DNA from: Bacillus sp. AZ43
GTDB lineage: Bacteria > Actinomycetota > Actinomycetes > Mycobacteriales > Geodermatophilaceae
Direction of reading: 5' to 3'
Assembly: GCA_004570425.1 (NCBI GenBank)
Contig: SPQJ01000008.1
Span: 1-64,000, forward strand
Length of the DNA stretch: 64,000 nucleotides
This document shows, piece by piece, positions 9,691 through 18,395 of the stretch (position 1 is the first letter of the stretch; each line of letters starts with the position of its first letter). A program made the position numbers and the translations under genes. Under the pieces are notes generated by a model. It had not been told where the DNA came from, did no database searches, and worked only from the letters and a program-made list of their open reading frames with translations.

Positions 9691-11070
9691 ATGGTCGAGC
9701 GGCTGAGCAGACTGGATGCCTCGTTCCTGTACCTGGAGGAACCGGACACCCCCATGCACGTGGGCGGAGTGCTCGTCCTCGAGCGCCCGCCCGGCGGCGT
9801 GGAGGCCCTGGCCGCGCTCATCGAGGCCCGGCTGCCGCTGGTGCCGCGGTACCGGCAGCGGGTGGCGGAGGTGCCCGGTCACCTGGCCGATCCGGTGTGG
9901 GTGGACGACCCCGAGTTCGACATCGCCTACCACGTCCGGCGGTCCGGGCTGCCGCGCCCGGGCACCCAGGCGCAACTCCTCGACCTGGTCTCCCGGCTGA
10001 CCTCGCGCCCGCTCGACCGGCGGCGGCCGCTGTGGGAGGCGTACCTGGTGGAGGGGCTCTCGGACGACCGCGTCGCGGTGGTGACGAAGACGCACCCCGC
10101 GCTGGTCGACGGGCTCAGCGCGCTCGACATCGGCCAGGTGCTGCTCGACGTCGACCCCGACGCGCCCACGCCCCCGGCCGAGGAGTGGCGGCCGCAGCGG
10201 CCACCCACCGGCGCGGCCCTGGTGTGGGACGCCCTCGACGGCTACGTCCGCAGGCCCTCGGCGATCGTGGAGGCGGCCTTCGGGGCGGTCACCGACGCGA
10301 GGGCGACCGCGGCCCGCGTGGGCGGGGCGCTGGGGGGCCTGCTGCGGACCGCCCGGACGACGCTCATGGCCGCACCGCACAGCCCGCTGAACGCCTCCGT
10401 GGGGCGCCAGCGCCGGGTCGCGGTCGCGCGGGCGGAGCTCGACGACCTCAAGAAGATCCGCAAGGCGCACGGCGGGACGGTCAACGACGTGCTGCTCGCC
10501 GTCGTCACCGGCGCTCTCCGCGAGTGGCTGCTCTCCCGCGGGGAGCCCGTCGTCGGTGGGACGTCGGTGCGCGCGCTGGTCCCGCTGTCGATGCGGGACG
10601 AGGACGCCACGCCGGGCAACCGGGTCTCCTCCTACCTGGTGGACCTCCCGGTCGGCGAACCCAACCCGCGGGTCCGGCTGACCCGGCTCAGCTACGCGAT
10701 GAGGGGGATCACCTCGCACGGTCAGTCGGTCGGGGCGGACAGCCTCATCGCGCTGACCGGGTTCGCGCCGTCCACGCTGCACGCGCTGGGCGCCCGGGCG
10801 GCCCGCGGGCTGTCCCGGCGGTTGTTCAACCTGGTCGTCACCAACGTGCCCGGCCCCCAGCTGCCGCTGTACGCCGCGGGCAGCCGCATGCTCGAGGTGT
10901 TCCCCGTGGTCCCGCTGGCCCGCGGCCAGGGCCTCTCCATCGGCATGACGAGCTACGACGGGCGGGTGTACTTCGGGTTCAACGCCGATCGGGACGGCGT
11001 CGGGGACGTCGATGTGCTGGCCGACCTGATCGAGCAGGAGGTCGCCGAACTGGTGGAGGCGGCCGGCTGA
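9691..11070 (+). CDS. Wax ester synthase/diacylglycerol acyltransferase-like protein
   Basis: The 459-aa protein matches the actinobacterial WS/DGAT family from end to end: MVERLSRLDASFLYLEEPDT at the start, VARAELDDLKKIRKAHGG and VNDVLLAVVTGALREWL in the middle, LFNLVVTNVPGPQLPLYAAG and IGMTSYDGRVYFGFNADRD near the end. Family members transfer acyl-CoA to fatty alcohols or diacylglycerol for storage lipid. The active-site motif HHxxxDG appears as HPALVDG (about residue 133), so the second, catalytic histidine is proline. It resembles the Rv1425-type subgroup with altered motifs, so catalytic activity is doubtful. GAGGAG precedes the ATG. Confidence 0.85.
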   Translation: MVERLSRLDASFLYLEEPDTPMHVGGVLVLERPPGGVEALAALIEARLPLVPRYRQRVAEVPGHLADPVWVDDPEFDIAYHVRRSGLPRPGTQAQLLDLVSRLTSRPLDRRRPLWEAYLVEGLSDDRVAVVTKTHPALVDGLSALDIGQVLLDVDPDAPTPPAEEWRPQRPPTGAALVWDALDGYVRRPSAIVEAAFGAVTDARATAARVGGALGGLLRTARTTLMAAPHSPLNASVGRQRRVAVARAELDDLKKIRKAHGGTVNDVLLAVVTGALREWLLSRGEPVVGGTSVRALVPLSMRDEDATPGNRVSSYLVDLPVGEPNPRVRLTRLSYAMRGITSHGQSVGADSLIALTGFAPSTLHALGARAARGLSRRLFNLVVTNVPGPQLPLYAAGSRMLEVFPVVPLARGQGLSIGMTSYDGRVYFGFNADRDGVGDVDVLADLIEQEVAELVEAAG

Positions 11071-11118
11071 TCCCGCGGCCGGGATACGGTCGCCCTTTCG
11101 ACGAGGGGAGCCACCCGG

Positions 11119-11631
11119 GTGCGCGTGTACCTGCCTGCCACCACCACGGTCCTGCGGAGACTGGTGGACGAGGGGAACCTGCCCGGCCCGCACACCGCGT
11201 TCGCCGTGACGCCGCAGCTGCGGGACTTCTACGAGCTCAGCGACGCCGAGACCGACGTCGAGGAGCTGGAGTACGCGGCGCTGATGGGCGCGGCGCGTGC
11301 CAGCCTGCGGCTCATCGACATCGACCCCGCCGCGGCCCGCCGGCGCGTGGTCGTGGCGGCCGACGTCCCGGACGCCGCCGTGCGGCCGCTCGACGACCCG
11401 GACACCGACCGGGGGGCGGTGCGGGTGGAGGCCGACATCGCGATCCGGGACGTCGCGAGTGCGCACATCGACGGCGCCGACGCGGAGGACGACGTCCGGG
11501 CGGCGGTGGGCGTGGTGCTCGAGGCCGACCTGGGCAGCGAGGACGCCCAGTTCGTCGTCGACCAGGCGGAGGGTCACGAGCTGGCCTGGTACGCGAGCCA
11601 GGAGATGGGCTCGGCGCTGGAACTGCTCTGA
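11119..11631 (+). CDS. DUF6912 family protein
   Basis: The 170-aa protein begins VYLPATTTVLRRLVDEGNLP and contains HTAFAVTPQLRDFYE, a pattern I associate with the uncharacterised actinobacterial DUF6912 family. It is acidic and soluble, with no membrane segment or recognisable catalytic motif. The GTG start has GAGGGGAG upstream and a TACGGT -10 box at 11085-11090. The last 58 bp overlap the 3' end of the convergent FHA-FtsK gene, in different frames. Confidence 0.65.
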   Translation: MRVYLPATTTVLRRLVDEGNLPGPHTAFAVTPQLRDFYELSDAETDVEELEYAALMGAARASLRLIDIDPAAARRRVVVAADVPDAAVRPLDDPDTDRGAVRVEADIAIRDVASAHIDGADAEDDVRAAVGVVLEADLGSEDAQFVVDQAEGHELAWYASQEMGSALELL

Positions 11632-14600
11632 GCCGGCGTCGCCGATCCCGTCCCGGGAACCGTCACCCGCCGGGCGACCTGCACGCGTTCCAGGGCGGCG
11701 CCCGCGACCAGCCACCCGCTGCCGGGTCGCCGGGGCACCGGGGTGCGCGGGAGCCGGACCCCCAGCAGGTCCGCGTCGCCCGGGCCCGGGCACAGCAGCA
11801 GGCCCGTCCGGCTGCGCCGCAGGGCGGCCACCGGCCCCTGGTAGTGCGCCGACAGCTGGCCCGGGTCCCCGGCGGCGAGCAGCACCACCTCCGGCCGGCC
11901 CATCCCGGCCGCCAGCCGCGCGACGGCCGGAGCGTCCGCGGGCGCGCCGATGTCGTCGGCGACGACCACTCCGGGCCGGTCACCGACCTCGTGCAGCCAC
12001 CGGGCGAGCGCGTCGCCGTCCCGTGGATCGACGTGGGGGACGTCCGGCAGCCCCGGCAGGTGCCGGCCGGCGGGGCCGAGGACGAGGACGGCGGCGCCGA
12101 GCGCGTGCAGGTGCTGGGCGAAGGCGCTCAGGGCCGCCGTGCGCCCGCTACCGGGCGGACCGGCCACGAGGAGGCCACCGGTGCGGGACAGATCCACCGT
12201 GAGCGGCCGGCCCTCGTCACCTCCCGGCCCGACGGGCAGCAGCAGCCCGGGGCCGCCGGCGACCGGCTGCGGGAGGGGCAGGCAGGGCTGCGCAGGTAGC
12301 TCGGGGATGGTGAGTGGCCGCCCCTGGCGCACCGGACCACCGCGGGCGCCGGTGAGGGGCCGGGGCAACGCGAGCTGGCACTCGTGGCCTTCTTCCCCCA
12401 CGAGCGCGCGACCGGGAGGCCGGTGCGCCGGCACGGAGCGGACAGCGACGCCGGCGACGGCGTAGTCGGCGCGATCGGGGAGGGGCAGCACCAGCCGGTG
12501 ACGCGCGACGGCGGCGATCCGGCCTCCGGGGACGGCGCGGTCGGTGGTCGCCACGCAGGTCAGCCCGGCCGCCGCCCCGTCGCGGAGCACCCGGAGCAGG
12601 TGCCCCGAGCCGCGGCCGGGGTCGGAGTCGTCCAGGACGGCGGTGACGGTCTCGAGTCCGTCGACCAGCAGCAGCAGTCTCGGGCGTCGCCCGGGCACTG
12701 AGCCGGCTCGCCGCGCGGCCACTTCCTCGGCGAGCCGGTCCACCAGCCGGACCGTCCGCAGCGCGTCCTCGCTGGTCACCACCGTGCCGGTGTGCGGGAG
12801 GAGCGCGGCCTCCGGACCCAGCACCCCGGAGCCACCCTCGATGACGTGGACGTGCAGTTCGTCCGCGTCGTACCGGCGCACGGCCTCCGCCAGCACGGTG
12901 CGCAACGCGGTGGTCCGGCCGCTGCGCGGCCCCCCGACCGCGAGCCACGTGCCTCCCTCGTCGAGATCGAGCCGCAGCACCGGCTGGCTCTGGTCCTCGG
13001 GGCGGTCGAGGAGGCCGAGCGGCAGGCGGCGGTCCGCGTCCGCGCCCGCCTCGTCCAGGGCACCGGGCGGGATCACCTCCGGCAGCGCGGGCCGCCACGG
13101 GCGGTGCGGCAGGGGTGTCCCGGTGCTCCGCGCCCGGGCGTCGAGCATCCGGCAGATGGCGGTCAGGTCGCTCTCGGCGACCCCCGGAGGTGCACCATCC
13201 GGGGTCGTCTCCCTGACGGGCCAGGACCATGGCCGGACCTGTGGCTCGCGGGTCGCCGGCGTCGGTGCCGGGCCGGTCACCCGCGCGGTCTGCAGCTCGA
13301 TCGGTGCTCCGCCGCCCGAGCGGAGCAGCGCGCGTCCCGGGACGTCGACCGGGAGGTGTGCCGCCGAGCCGGCGCCCAGCACGTCCCGCGACTCGGACTC
13401 GTCGGTGGTACGCAGGCAGATGCGCAGGTTGCAGTTGGCCCTGATCTCCGGCGAGACGACGCCGCTGGGGCGTTGGGTGGCCAGCACCAGGTGCACACCG
13501 AGCGACCGGCCCCGCTGGGCGATGGACACCAGCCCGGGCACGAACCCGGGGAGCTCCTCCGACAGGCCGGCGAACTCGTCGACGACGATGACCAGGCGGG
13601 CCAGCTCGACCCCCTCCGGCAGGGCGGCCACGTCGGCGACACGGTGGGCCGCCAGCACGCCCTCGCGTCGGGTGAGCTCGGCGCCGAGCGACCGCAACGC
13701 GCGCGCGGTGGTCTGTGCGTCGAGGTCGGTCACCACCCCGACGGTGTGCGGCAGCGCCGCCGCCTCGGCGAACGCCGCACCGCCCTTGTAGTCGACGAGC
13801 AGGAAGGAGCACCGGTCGGGCGGGTGGTGCAGGGCCAGGCTCGCGATCAGGGTCTGCAGGAGCTCCGACTTGCCCGATCCCGTGGTGCCGGCGACCAGGG
13901 CGTGCGGACCGTCCCGGCACAGGTCGACGTGCAGGGGGCCGTCGACCGTGCGCCCGAGGGAGGTGATCAGGCGGTCGCGGGCGCGGGTCCACGATCCGGC
14001 CCGGTCGCCGTGCTCCGCAGCGATGTCCAGCAGGCGCACCCGCCGGGGGAGCCGGTCGCCGGCCGACGCCGGCCGCAGGGCCGCCAGGTCGCGGGCCAGC
14101 TCGGTCGCCAGAGTGCTCGACAGCCGGTCGATCGTGATGCCTGCCCGGTCGGCGACCCCCTCCTGCTCCAGGCGACCGGTGTCGCCGGTCTCCCCGGTCA
14201 GGTGCAGCAGCGCGTCCACCGGCGCGGTCACGGCCGCAGCGGTCTCGGCCGTGGTGACCGCCAGGACGCCAAGGTGGCGCGCCGCCCGGAGGGCGGTCGC
14301 GGTCCGGGCGTCCAGCGGGCAGTCGACGACCACCACCAGCTGGCCGCTCGAGGGGCCGGCGCCCCGTGCCCGACGCGCCGCGACGACATCGGCCAGTCGG
14401 GCGTGCAGGTGCTCGTCACCGCCCGGAGCGCCGGTCGCGATCAGGACCGCCGAGGCGGGCAGGTGCGGCAGCCAGCGGGCCCATGACCAGTCGGCGAGGC
14501 GTTCCGGGGTCACGACCAGCAGGAGGTCGACGGAGCCGGGGGCGTGCAGGGTGCAGAGCTGGGCCAGCACGGCCGCGAGACAACCCGTCGCGCGCTCCCG

Positions 14601-15794
14601 CGGGCCCACCACCGCCAGTCCTCCGGTCGTGCGCAGATCGACGACCGCAGGGACGTGCGGTGCCGTCTCCCGGGACCGTGCGCCGTCCCCGTCCAGGCGC
14701 AGGACCCTGGTCGGCCCGGGCCCCGAGCCGACCCGCACCTGCAGGCCCAGGACGTCCGCCGGGGAGCGCGCCCACAGCTCGGTGCTGCGGCGGCGGGCGG
14801 CCGTGGTGAGCGTGGCCAGGTCCGGGTGGGCTCCCTCCGCGGCGCGGACGTCGGCCCGGACCGCAGCTGCGAGGCGCCCCTCGGCCTCGCGGACCGCCTG
14901 CCGATGGGCGGCCAGCTCGCGTCGTCCGGTCCGGCGCCCGGACCACCGCTCCGAGAGCCACGTGCCGAGGGCCACCACGGGGCTGAGCAGGGCGAAGAAC
15001 AGGAAGCTCGGAGTCCGGAGCAGCCAGGCCATGGCGACGCCGCCCACGGCGGGAAGGGCGACGGCCACCCAGGCCAGCCGCCGCGGTGGCGGGGGCGAGG
15101 GAGGACGGGGGAACCGGACCTCCACCTCGACCGGCGGCGCGGTGAACCTCGGCACCGGTCGCAACCGCCGCCGGCCGTCGGTTCCCGCCTCCAGGACCGC
15201 GGCCGGCGACGACGGCCCGGCGAGCGCCAGGGCGGTGCCGCCGAGCCGGAGCACGGCGCCCACCGCCCAGTCGCGGGGTTCGGCGGAGAGCTCCGTGTCG
15301 TCGAGCCGGGTCCCGTTGCTGGAGCCGAGCTCGGCGACGGTGACCGTGCCGTGGCCGACGTCGACCGTGGCGTGTCTGCGGGACACGTCAGGGTCGCGCA
15401 GGCGCACCGTGACGCCGGTGCCACGGCCGATGACGTGCCGTCCCTGCCCGACCGGTAGGGCTCGACCGGCGTCGGGCCCGCCCACGACGTGGAGCGCCAG
15501 CGCGCTCGACGGCCGGTCGCCGCGGGCGCGCCGCACGGGTCGGTCGACGCCCAGGAGGGCCCCGTGATCGAACGCCGGATCGGTCAGCGGGGTGTCGTCG
15601 AGGAGGCGGGTGGACCCCGACCACAGGGCGTCGACCGACCTGCCCAGGGCCCGGGCGACGGCGGGGAGCACGTCGCCGATCCGATGACCCACGGTCGCGG
15701 TGACCTCGACGTCGACGGCACCGAGCTCGCCGGACAACGTCCAGCAACGGGTCGCGGTCGTGCCGTACTCGTCGGCCGAGGGGGGAGGGAGCAC
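11574..15794 (-). CDS. FHA-FtsK/SpoIIIE ATPase, EssC/EccC-like type VII secretion motor
   Basis: The 1406-aa protein has an N-terminal ubiquitin-like/FHA region (FHA about 110-190, with SRRHATVDV and LGSSNGTRLDD), two membrane helices (about 245-290), then three FtsK-type ATPase domains. Domain 1 has canonical Walker A GTTGSGKSELL (about 634) and Walker B LVIVVDEFAGL. Domain 2 has GGPRSGRTTALR (about 953) and domain 3 has GPPGSGRTAALS (about 1208), both with Arg for the P-loop Lys. This architecture is that of EssC-like motors that export WXG100 proteins. GTG 15794 has AGGA upstream; the longer frame runs back into the divergent WXG100 gene. The C terminus overlaps the DUF6912 gene by 58 bp. 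Confidence 0.88.
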   Translation of the reverse strand: MLPPPSADEYGTTATRCWTLSGELGAVDVEVTATVGHRIGDVLPAVARALGRSVDALWSGSTRLLDDTPLTDPAFDHGALLGVDRPVRRARGDRPSSALALHVVGGPDAGRALPVGQGRHVIGRGTGVTVRLRDPDVSRRHATVDVGHGTVTVAELGSSNGTRLDDTELSAEPRDWAVGAVLRLGGTALALAGPSSPAAVLEAGTDGRRRLRPVPRFTAPPVEVEVRFPRPPSPPPPRRLAWVAVALPAVGGVAMAWLLRTPSFLFFALLSPVVALGTWLSERWSGRRTGRRELAAHRQAVREAEGRLAAAVRADVRAAEGAHPDLATLTTAARRRSTELWARSPADVLGLQVRVGSGPGPTRVLRLDGDGARSRETAPHVPAVVDLRTTGGLAVVGPRERATGCLAAVLAQLCTLHAPGSVDLLLVVTPERLADWSWARWLPHLPASAVLIATGAPGGDEHLHARLADVVAARRARGAGPSSGQLVVVVDCPLDARTATALRAARHLGVLAVTTAETAAAVTAPVDALLHLTGETGDTGRLEQEGVADRAGITIDRLSSTLATELARDLAALRPASAGDRLPRRVRLLDIAAEHGDRAGSWTRARDRLITSLGRTVDGPLHVDLCRDGPHALVAGTTGSGKSELLQTLIASLALHHPPDRCSFLLVDYKGGAAFAEAAALPHTVGVVTDLDAQTTARALRSLGAELTRREGVLAAHRVADVAALPEGVELARLVIVVDEFAGLSEELPGFVPGLVSIAQRGRSLGVHLVLATQRPSGVVSPEIRANCNLRICLRTTDESESRDVLGAGSAAHLPVDVPGRALLRSGGGAPIELQTARVTGPAPTPATREPQVRPWSWPVRETTPDGAPPGVAESDLTAICRMLDARARSTGTPLPHRPWRPALPEVIPPGALDEAGADADRRLPLGLLDRPEDQSQPVLRLDLDEGGTWLAVGGPRSGRTTALRTVLAEAVRRYDADELHVHVIEGGSGVLGPEAALLPHTGTVVTSEDALRTVRLVDRLAEEVAARRAGSVPGRRPRLLLLVDGLETVTAVLDDSDPGRGSGHLLRVLRDGAAAGLTCVATTDRAVPGGRIAAVARHRLVLPLPDRADYAVAGVAVRSVPAHRPPGRALVGEEGHECQLALPRPLTGARGGPVRQGRPLTIPELPAQPCLPLPQPVAGGPGLLLPVGPGGDEGRPLTVDLSRTGGLLVAGPPGSGRTAALSAFAQHLHALGAAVLVLGPAGRHLPGLPDVPHVDPRDGDALARWLHEVGDRPGVVVADDIGAPADAPAVARLAAGMGRPEVVLLAAGDPGQLSAHYQGPVAALRRSRTGLLLCPGPGDADLLGVRLPRTPVPRRPGSGWLVAGAALERVQVARRVTVPGTGSATPAQSSSSAEPISWLAYQASS

Positions 15795-15899
15795 GTGCGG
15801 ATCCTGGCCGGTCCGGCCGGTCGCGCGGGGCGGGTCCGGACGATCTGTGGACAGCGGCCCGCCTGTGGACAGCGCCGTCGGGCCGGCCCGCCGACGCCC

Positions 15900-15905
15900 T
15901 AGCGT
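15900..15905 (+). promoter_or_regulatory. -10 box TAGCGT of WXG100 gene
   Basis: TAGCGT is placed 39 nt before the GTG start, giving a leader of about 33 nt with GAGGAGGAA as ribosome binding site. The FHA-FtsK gene starts divergently at 15794. Confidence 0.5.
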
Positions 15906-15944
15906 GGCCCGCCACCGGGAAGGACCCGCGATCGAGGAGGAACC

Positions 15945-16238
15945 GTGAAGGTCGACATCGCCACCCTGCAGTCCATGGCCGGCCAGTGCCGCGGCGAGGC
16001 CGCCGAGACCGCCGGCCGGCACGCCACGCTGTCCAGCAGCATCAACAGCTCGGTGCTCGACGGCTGGACCGACAGCCAGGCCGCCCTGCGGTTCACCGAG
16101 CTCTACGAGCAGTGGCGGATGTCCGCCCAGGGGGTCAGCGACGCCCTGACCGGCATGGGCACGCTGCTGAACAACGTGGCCGCCTCCTACCAGCAGCACG
16201 AGGCCGACATGGCGGCGCGCATCGGGTCGATGATCTGA
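15945..16238 (+). CDS. WXG100 family (ESAT-6-like) protein
   Basis: The 97-aa protein is all-helical with the central turn LDGWTDSQAALRF (W-x-D in place of the usual W-x-G) between two amphipathic helices, and no signal peptide. It has the length and helix-turn-helix hairpin of WXG100 secretion substrates. A single copy is divergent from the FHA-FtsK motor, which is its likely exporter. No EccB, EccD, EccE or mycosin gene is in the window, so either the system is minimal or other components are elsewhere. A strong GAGGAGGAA precedes the GTG start. Confidence 0.85.
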   Translation: MKVDIATLQSMAGQCRGEAAETAGRHATLSSSINSSVLDGWTDSQAALRFTELYEQWRMSAQGVSDALTGMGTLLNNVAASYQQHEADMAARIGSMI

Positions 16239-16395
16239 CCGACGCGGCCCGGGAGGCGCTCCGGAGCGGCGTCCGTAAGATCATCCACCGTCCAGCCGGG
16301 GCACCGACGCTCCTCCCGTGGCAGCCGGCCCGCCGATGCGGGCCGGGCCACGCGCGCCGGTGACCGGCTCAGTCGTCGAGGTCGGGAGCGCGCAG

Positions 16396-16905
16396 ATGCA
16401 GTTCGGTCGGTACTACGAGGAGTTCGAGGTCGGTGCCGTCTACAAGCACTGGCCCGGGAAGACCGTCACCGAGTACGACGACCACCTGTTCTGCCTGATC
16501 ACGATGAACCACCACCCGCTGCACATGGACGTGAACTACGCGGAGAAGACGACGGACTTCGGCAGGAACGTCGTCGTCGGCAACTACATCTACTCGCTGC
16601 TGCTCGGCATGAGCGTCCCCGACGTCTCGGGCAAGGCGATCGCCAACCTGGAGATCGAGTCGCTCCGCCACGTCGCGCCGACGTTCCACGGCGACACGAT
16701 CTACGGCGAGACCACCGTCCTCGACAAGACCGAGTCGAAGTCGAAGGACGACCGCGGCGTCGTCTACGTCGAGACCATCGGCTACAAGCAGGACGGCACG
16801 GTCGTGTGCATCTTCCGCCGGAAGGTCATGGTGCCCAAGCGTTCCTACGGCGAGGCCCGCGGCGGCGAGCAGCCCGGCCGCCCGGAGCCCACGCCCCGCG
16901 GCTGA
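16396..16905 (+). CDS. MaoC-like hot-dog dehydratase
   Basis: The 169-aa protein fits the single hot-dog MaoC dehydratase family: FGRYYEEFEVGAVYKHWPGK, YDDHLFCLITMNHHPLHMD (the Asp/His catalytic region) and VVVGNYIYSLLLGMSV. Members hydrate enoyl-CoA or mesaconyl/methylfumaryl-CoA thioesters. Conservation of NHHPLH suggests the mesaconyl-CoA hydratase-like branch, which is an inference. ATG 16396 follows GGGAG and is where family similarity begins; a TAAGAT -10-like box lies at 16276-16281. It stands alone between WXG100 and the convergent NUDIX gene. Confidence 0.85.
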   Translation: MQFGRYYEEFEVGAVYKHWPGKTVTEYDDHLFCLITMNHHPLHMDVNYAEKTTDFGRNVVVGNYIYSLLLGMSVPDVSGKAIANLEIESLRHVAPTFHGDTIYGETTVLDKTESKSKDDRGVVYVETIGYKQDGTVVCIFRRKVMVPKRSYGEARGGEQPGRPEPTPRG

Positions 16906-16942
16906 GCCTGCAGGACTCGACGTGCGGGGGCGCGCGGCCGGC

Positions 16943-17350
16943 TCAGCCCGGCAGCGCGCCCCACGCGCGCAGCGTCTCCAGCAGCCGCGGAGTGCACGGC
17001 AACCGAGCCAGCGTCGCGGGATCGGCGAACACCACGTCGGTCGCGTCGTCGCCGGCGACCGGCTCGGCTGCGGGGTCCACGAGCGTGCAGGCGAGGTCGA
17101 CGACGTCGTAGACGACGCCGTCCCCCGGGATCGAGACCCGGCCGACCACCCCGCCGGCGCGTACCCGCAGACCCGTCTCCTCGAGCACCTCCCGCTCGAC
17201 CGCCCGCTCCACGGTCTCGCCCGGCTCCACCCGGCCGCCCGGTACCGACCACAGGCCCGCGCTCGGCGCCTGCCCGCGCCGGATCAGCAGCAGCCGCCCG
17301 GCCGCGTCCAGCACCACCCCGCCCACGCAGGGGACGACCGGCTGCTCCAC
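16943..17350 (-). CDS. NUDIX hydrolase
   Basis: The 135-aa protein carries a complete Nudix box, GRVEPGETVERAVEREVLEETGL (shown here in two parts: GRVEPGETVERAVERE and VLEETGL), for Mg-dependent hydrolysis of a nucleoside diphosphate linked to another moiety. The fold starts VVPCVGGVVLDAAGRLLLI. I place the start at GTG 17350 rather than 17371 because TAGCGT lies 7 nt upstream of it, predicting a leaderless transcript, and the Nudix fold begins right after. The substrate is unknown; the short length suggests an MutT/ADP-ribose type housekeeping enzyme. Confidence 0.85.
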   Translation of the reverse strand: MEQPVVPCVGGVVLDAAGRLLLIRRGQAPSAGLWSVPGGRVEPGETVERAVEREVLEETGLRVRAGGVVGRVSIPGDGVVYDVVDLACTLVDPAAEPVAGDDATDVVFADPATLARLPCTPRLLETLRAWGALPG

Positions 17351-17357
17351 GCACGGC

Positions 17358-17363
17358 ACGCTA
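17358..17363 (-). promoter_or_regulatory. -10 box TAGCGT, leaderless start of NUDIX gene
   Basis: On the minus strand TAGCGT ends 7 nt before GTG 17350. This fixes the start inside the longer open frame. Confidence 0.6.
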
Positions 17364-17433
17364 CGCACCACGGGCCGACGGCCGCAGCGCTCCGCTTGAC
17401 GAACCCTCCCCGGTCACAGGACGGTGTCTCCCG

Positions 17434-18057
17434 ATGAGCGTCTCGCCGGTCTGCCCCCGCTGCGGCGAGACGCTGGTCGTCCGGCCGGGCTCCGCCGCGC
17501 AGGCCTGGTGCCACACGCACGGCGCCGTCACCCCGCTGCACCACACCGTGCTGGTCGCCCACGACGCGATCTCCGCGGTCACCGCGGACGCCCGCGTGCC
17601 GGCCTGGGTGCCCGACCCGATGCCGGCCGGCTGGTCGGTCACCGGCCTGGCCTGGGGCGGCGAGCCGGGAGCCCGCGCGATCGTCGTCGACTGTGCCGGT
17701 CCCGCGCCGCTCGGTGGGTCCGCCGAGCTGGTCCTTGTCGCCGAGGAGCCCGGCACCGGCGTCGGCTGCGGCTACGCCGGGCTGCCCGGGCTCGACCCCG
17801 GCGACGTCATCGAGGGCCCGTCGGCGGTCGACGTCAAGGCAGCCGGCCAGCACGCCCCCTTGTGGACCGTGCCGACCACCGACGACCGCGCCGCCTTCGT
17901 GGGGGAGGCCTACGGCGTCTGGCTGTGGCTGGTCATGTGGCCGATGAACGCCGCCTGGCTGCTCGCCGAGCAGCTCGAGCTGCTGGACCTGCGGGAGCGC
18001 ATCTACCCCGACCTGCCGCTCGGCCCGCCGAGCGAGCACCTGCTGCCCGGCAGCTGA
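17434..18057 (+). CDS. DUF6758 family protein with zinc-ribbon N terminus
   Basis: The 207-aa protein starts with a likely zinc ribbon (CPRCGETLVV then CHTHG, residues about 7-32) and continues with a globular domain containing VPAWVPDPMPAGWSVTGLAW and LPGLDPGDVIEGPSAVDVKA. A hydrophobic amphipathic stretch (GVWLWLVMWPMNAAWLLAEQ) is near residue 170. This matches the actinobacterial DUF6758 family of unknown function. It heads a same-strand group with the small membrane protein, PH-domain protein and PHP phosphoesterase. Confidence 0.7.
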   Translation: MSVSPVCPRCGETLVVRPGSAAQAWCHTHGAVTPLHHTVLVAHDAISAVTADARVPAWVPDPMPAGWSVTGLAWGGEPGARAIVVDCAGPAPLGGSAELVLVAEEPGTGVGCGYAGLPGLDPGDVIEGPSAVDVKAAGQHAPLWTVPTTDDRAAFVGEAYGVWLWLVMWPMNAAWLLAEQLELLDLRERIYPDLPLGPPSEHLLPGS

Positions 18058-18223
18058 GCGGAACCGCACCGGTCACGTTCATGATCGGCGCGTCGCCCCT
18101 GTGGCCGCTGGGTCCTGTGTTACCCATGGGACGAAGCCGTCCGCCTCAGTCCGGTGGACCCTGTACCCGCAGGCTCGCACGCCCCCGGAGCCTGCCCGCC
18201 CGAGCGCACCCGTGGAGGTGGCG

Positions 18224-18382
18224 GTGAACCTCAAGAAGGTCGTCACCTGGTTGGTCGTCGCATTCGTCGTCTTCTACGTCATCCAGGCACCGGAGCAGTC
18301 CGCCGAGCTCGTGCGCAACGCCGGTCAGGCGCTCGGCGACGCCGCGTCCTCGCTCGCGGCCTTCGTCGGCTCCCTGGTCTGA
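18224..18382 (+). CDS. Small single-pass membrane protein, 52 aa
   Basis: This short gene encodes a basic start NLKK, one membrane helix (VVTWLVVAFVVFYVIQA, about 6-22) and a helical tail with SAELVRNAGQALGDAASSLA. GTG 18224 follows GTGGAGGTGG at good spacing. Codon third positions are strongly G/C, and the next gene begins 13 bp after the stop. No function is recognised; co-occurrence with a PH-domain membrane protein suggests a membrane-associated accessory role. Confidence 0.7.
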   Translation: MNLKKVVTWLVVAFVVFYVIQAPEQSAELVRNAGQALGDAASSLAAFVGSLV

Positions 18383-18395
18383 CGCAGCCGAGCGC

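Noticed and set aside
15795-16199. N-terminal extension of the FHA-FtsK gene to 16199
   Set aside because: It would overlap the WXG100 gene and its promoter antisense and lacks any similarity to the motor family.
16318-16395. Longer start for the MaoC-like gene
   Set aside because: The added residues are not family-like, and GGGAG precedes ATG 16396 where the conserved region begins.
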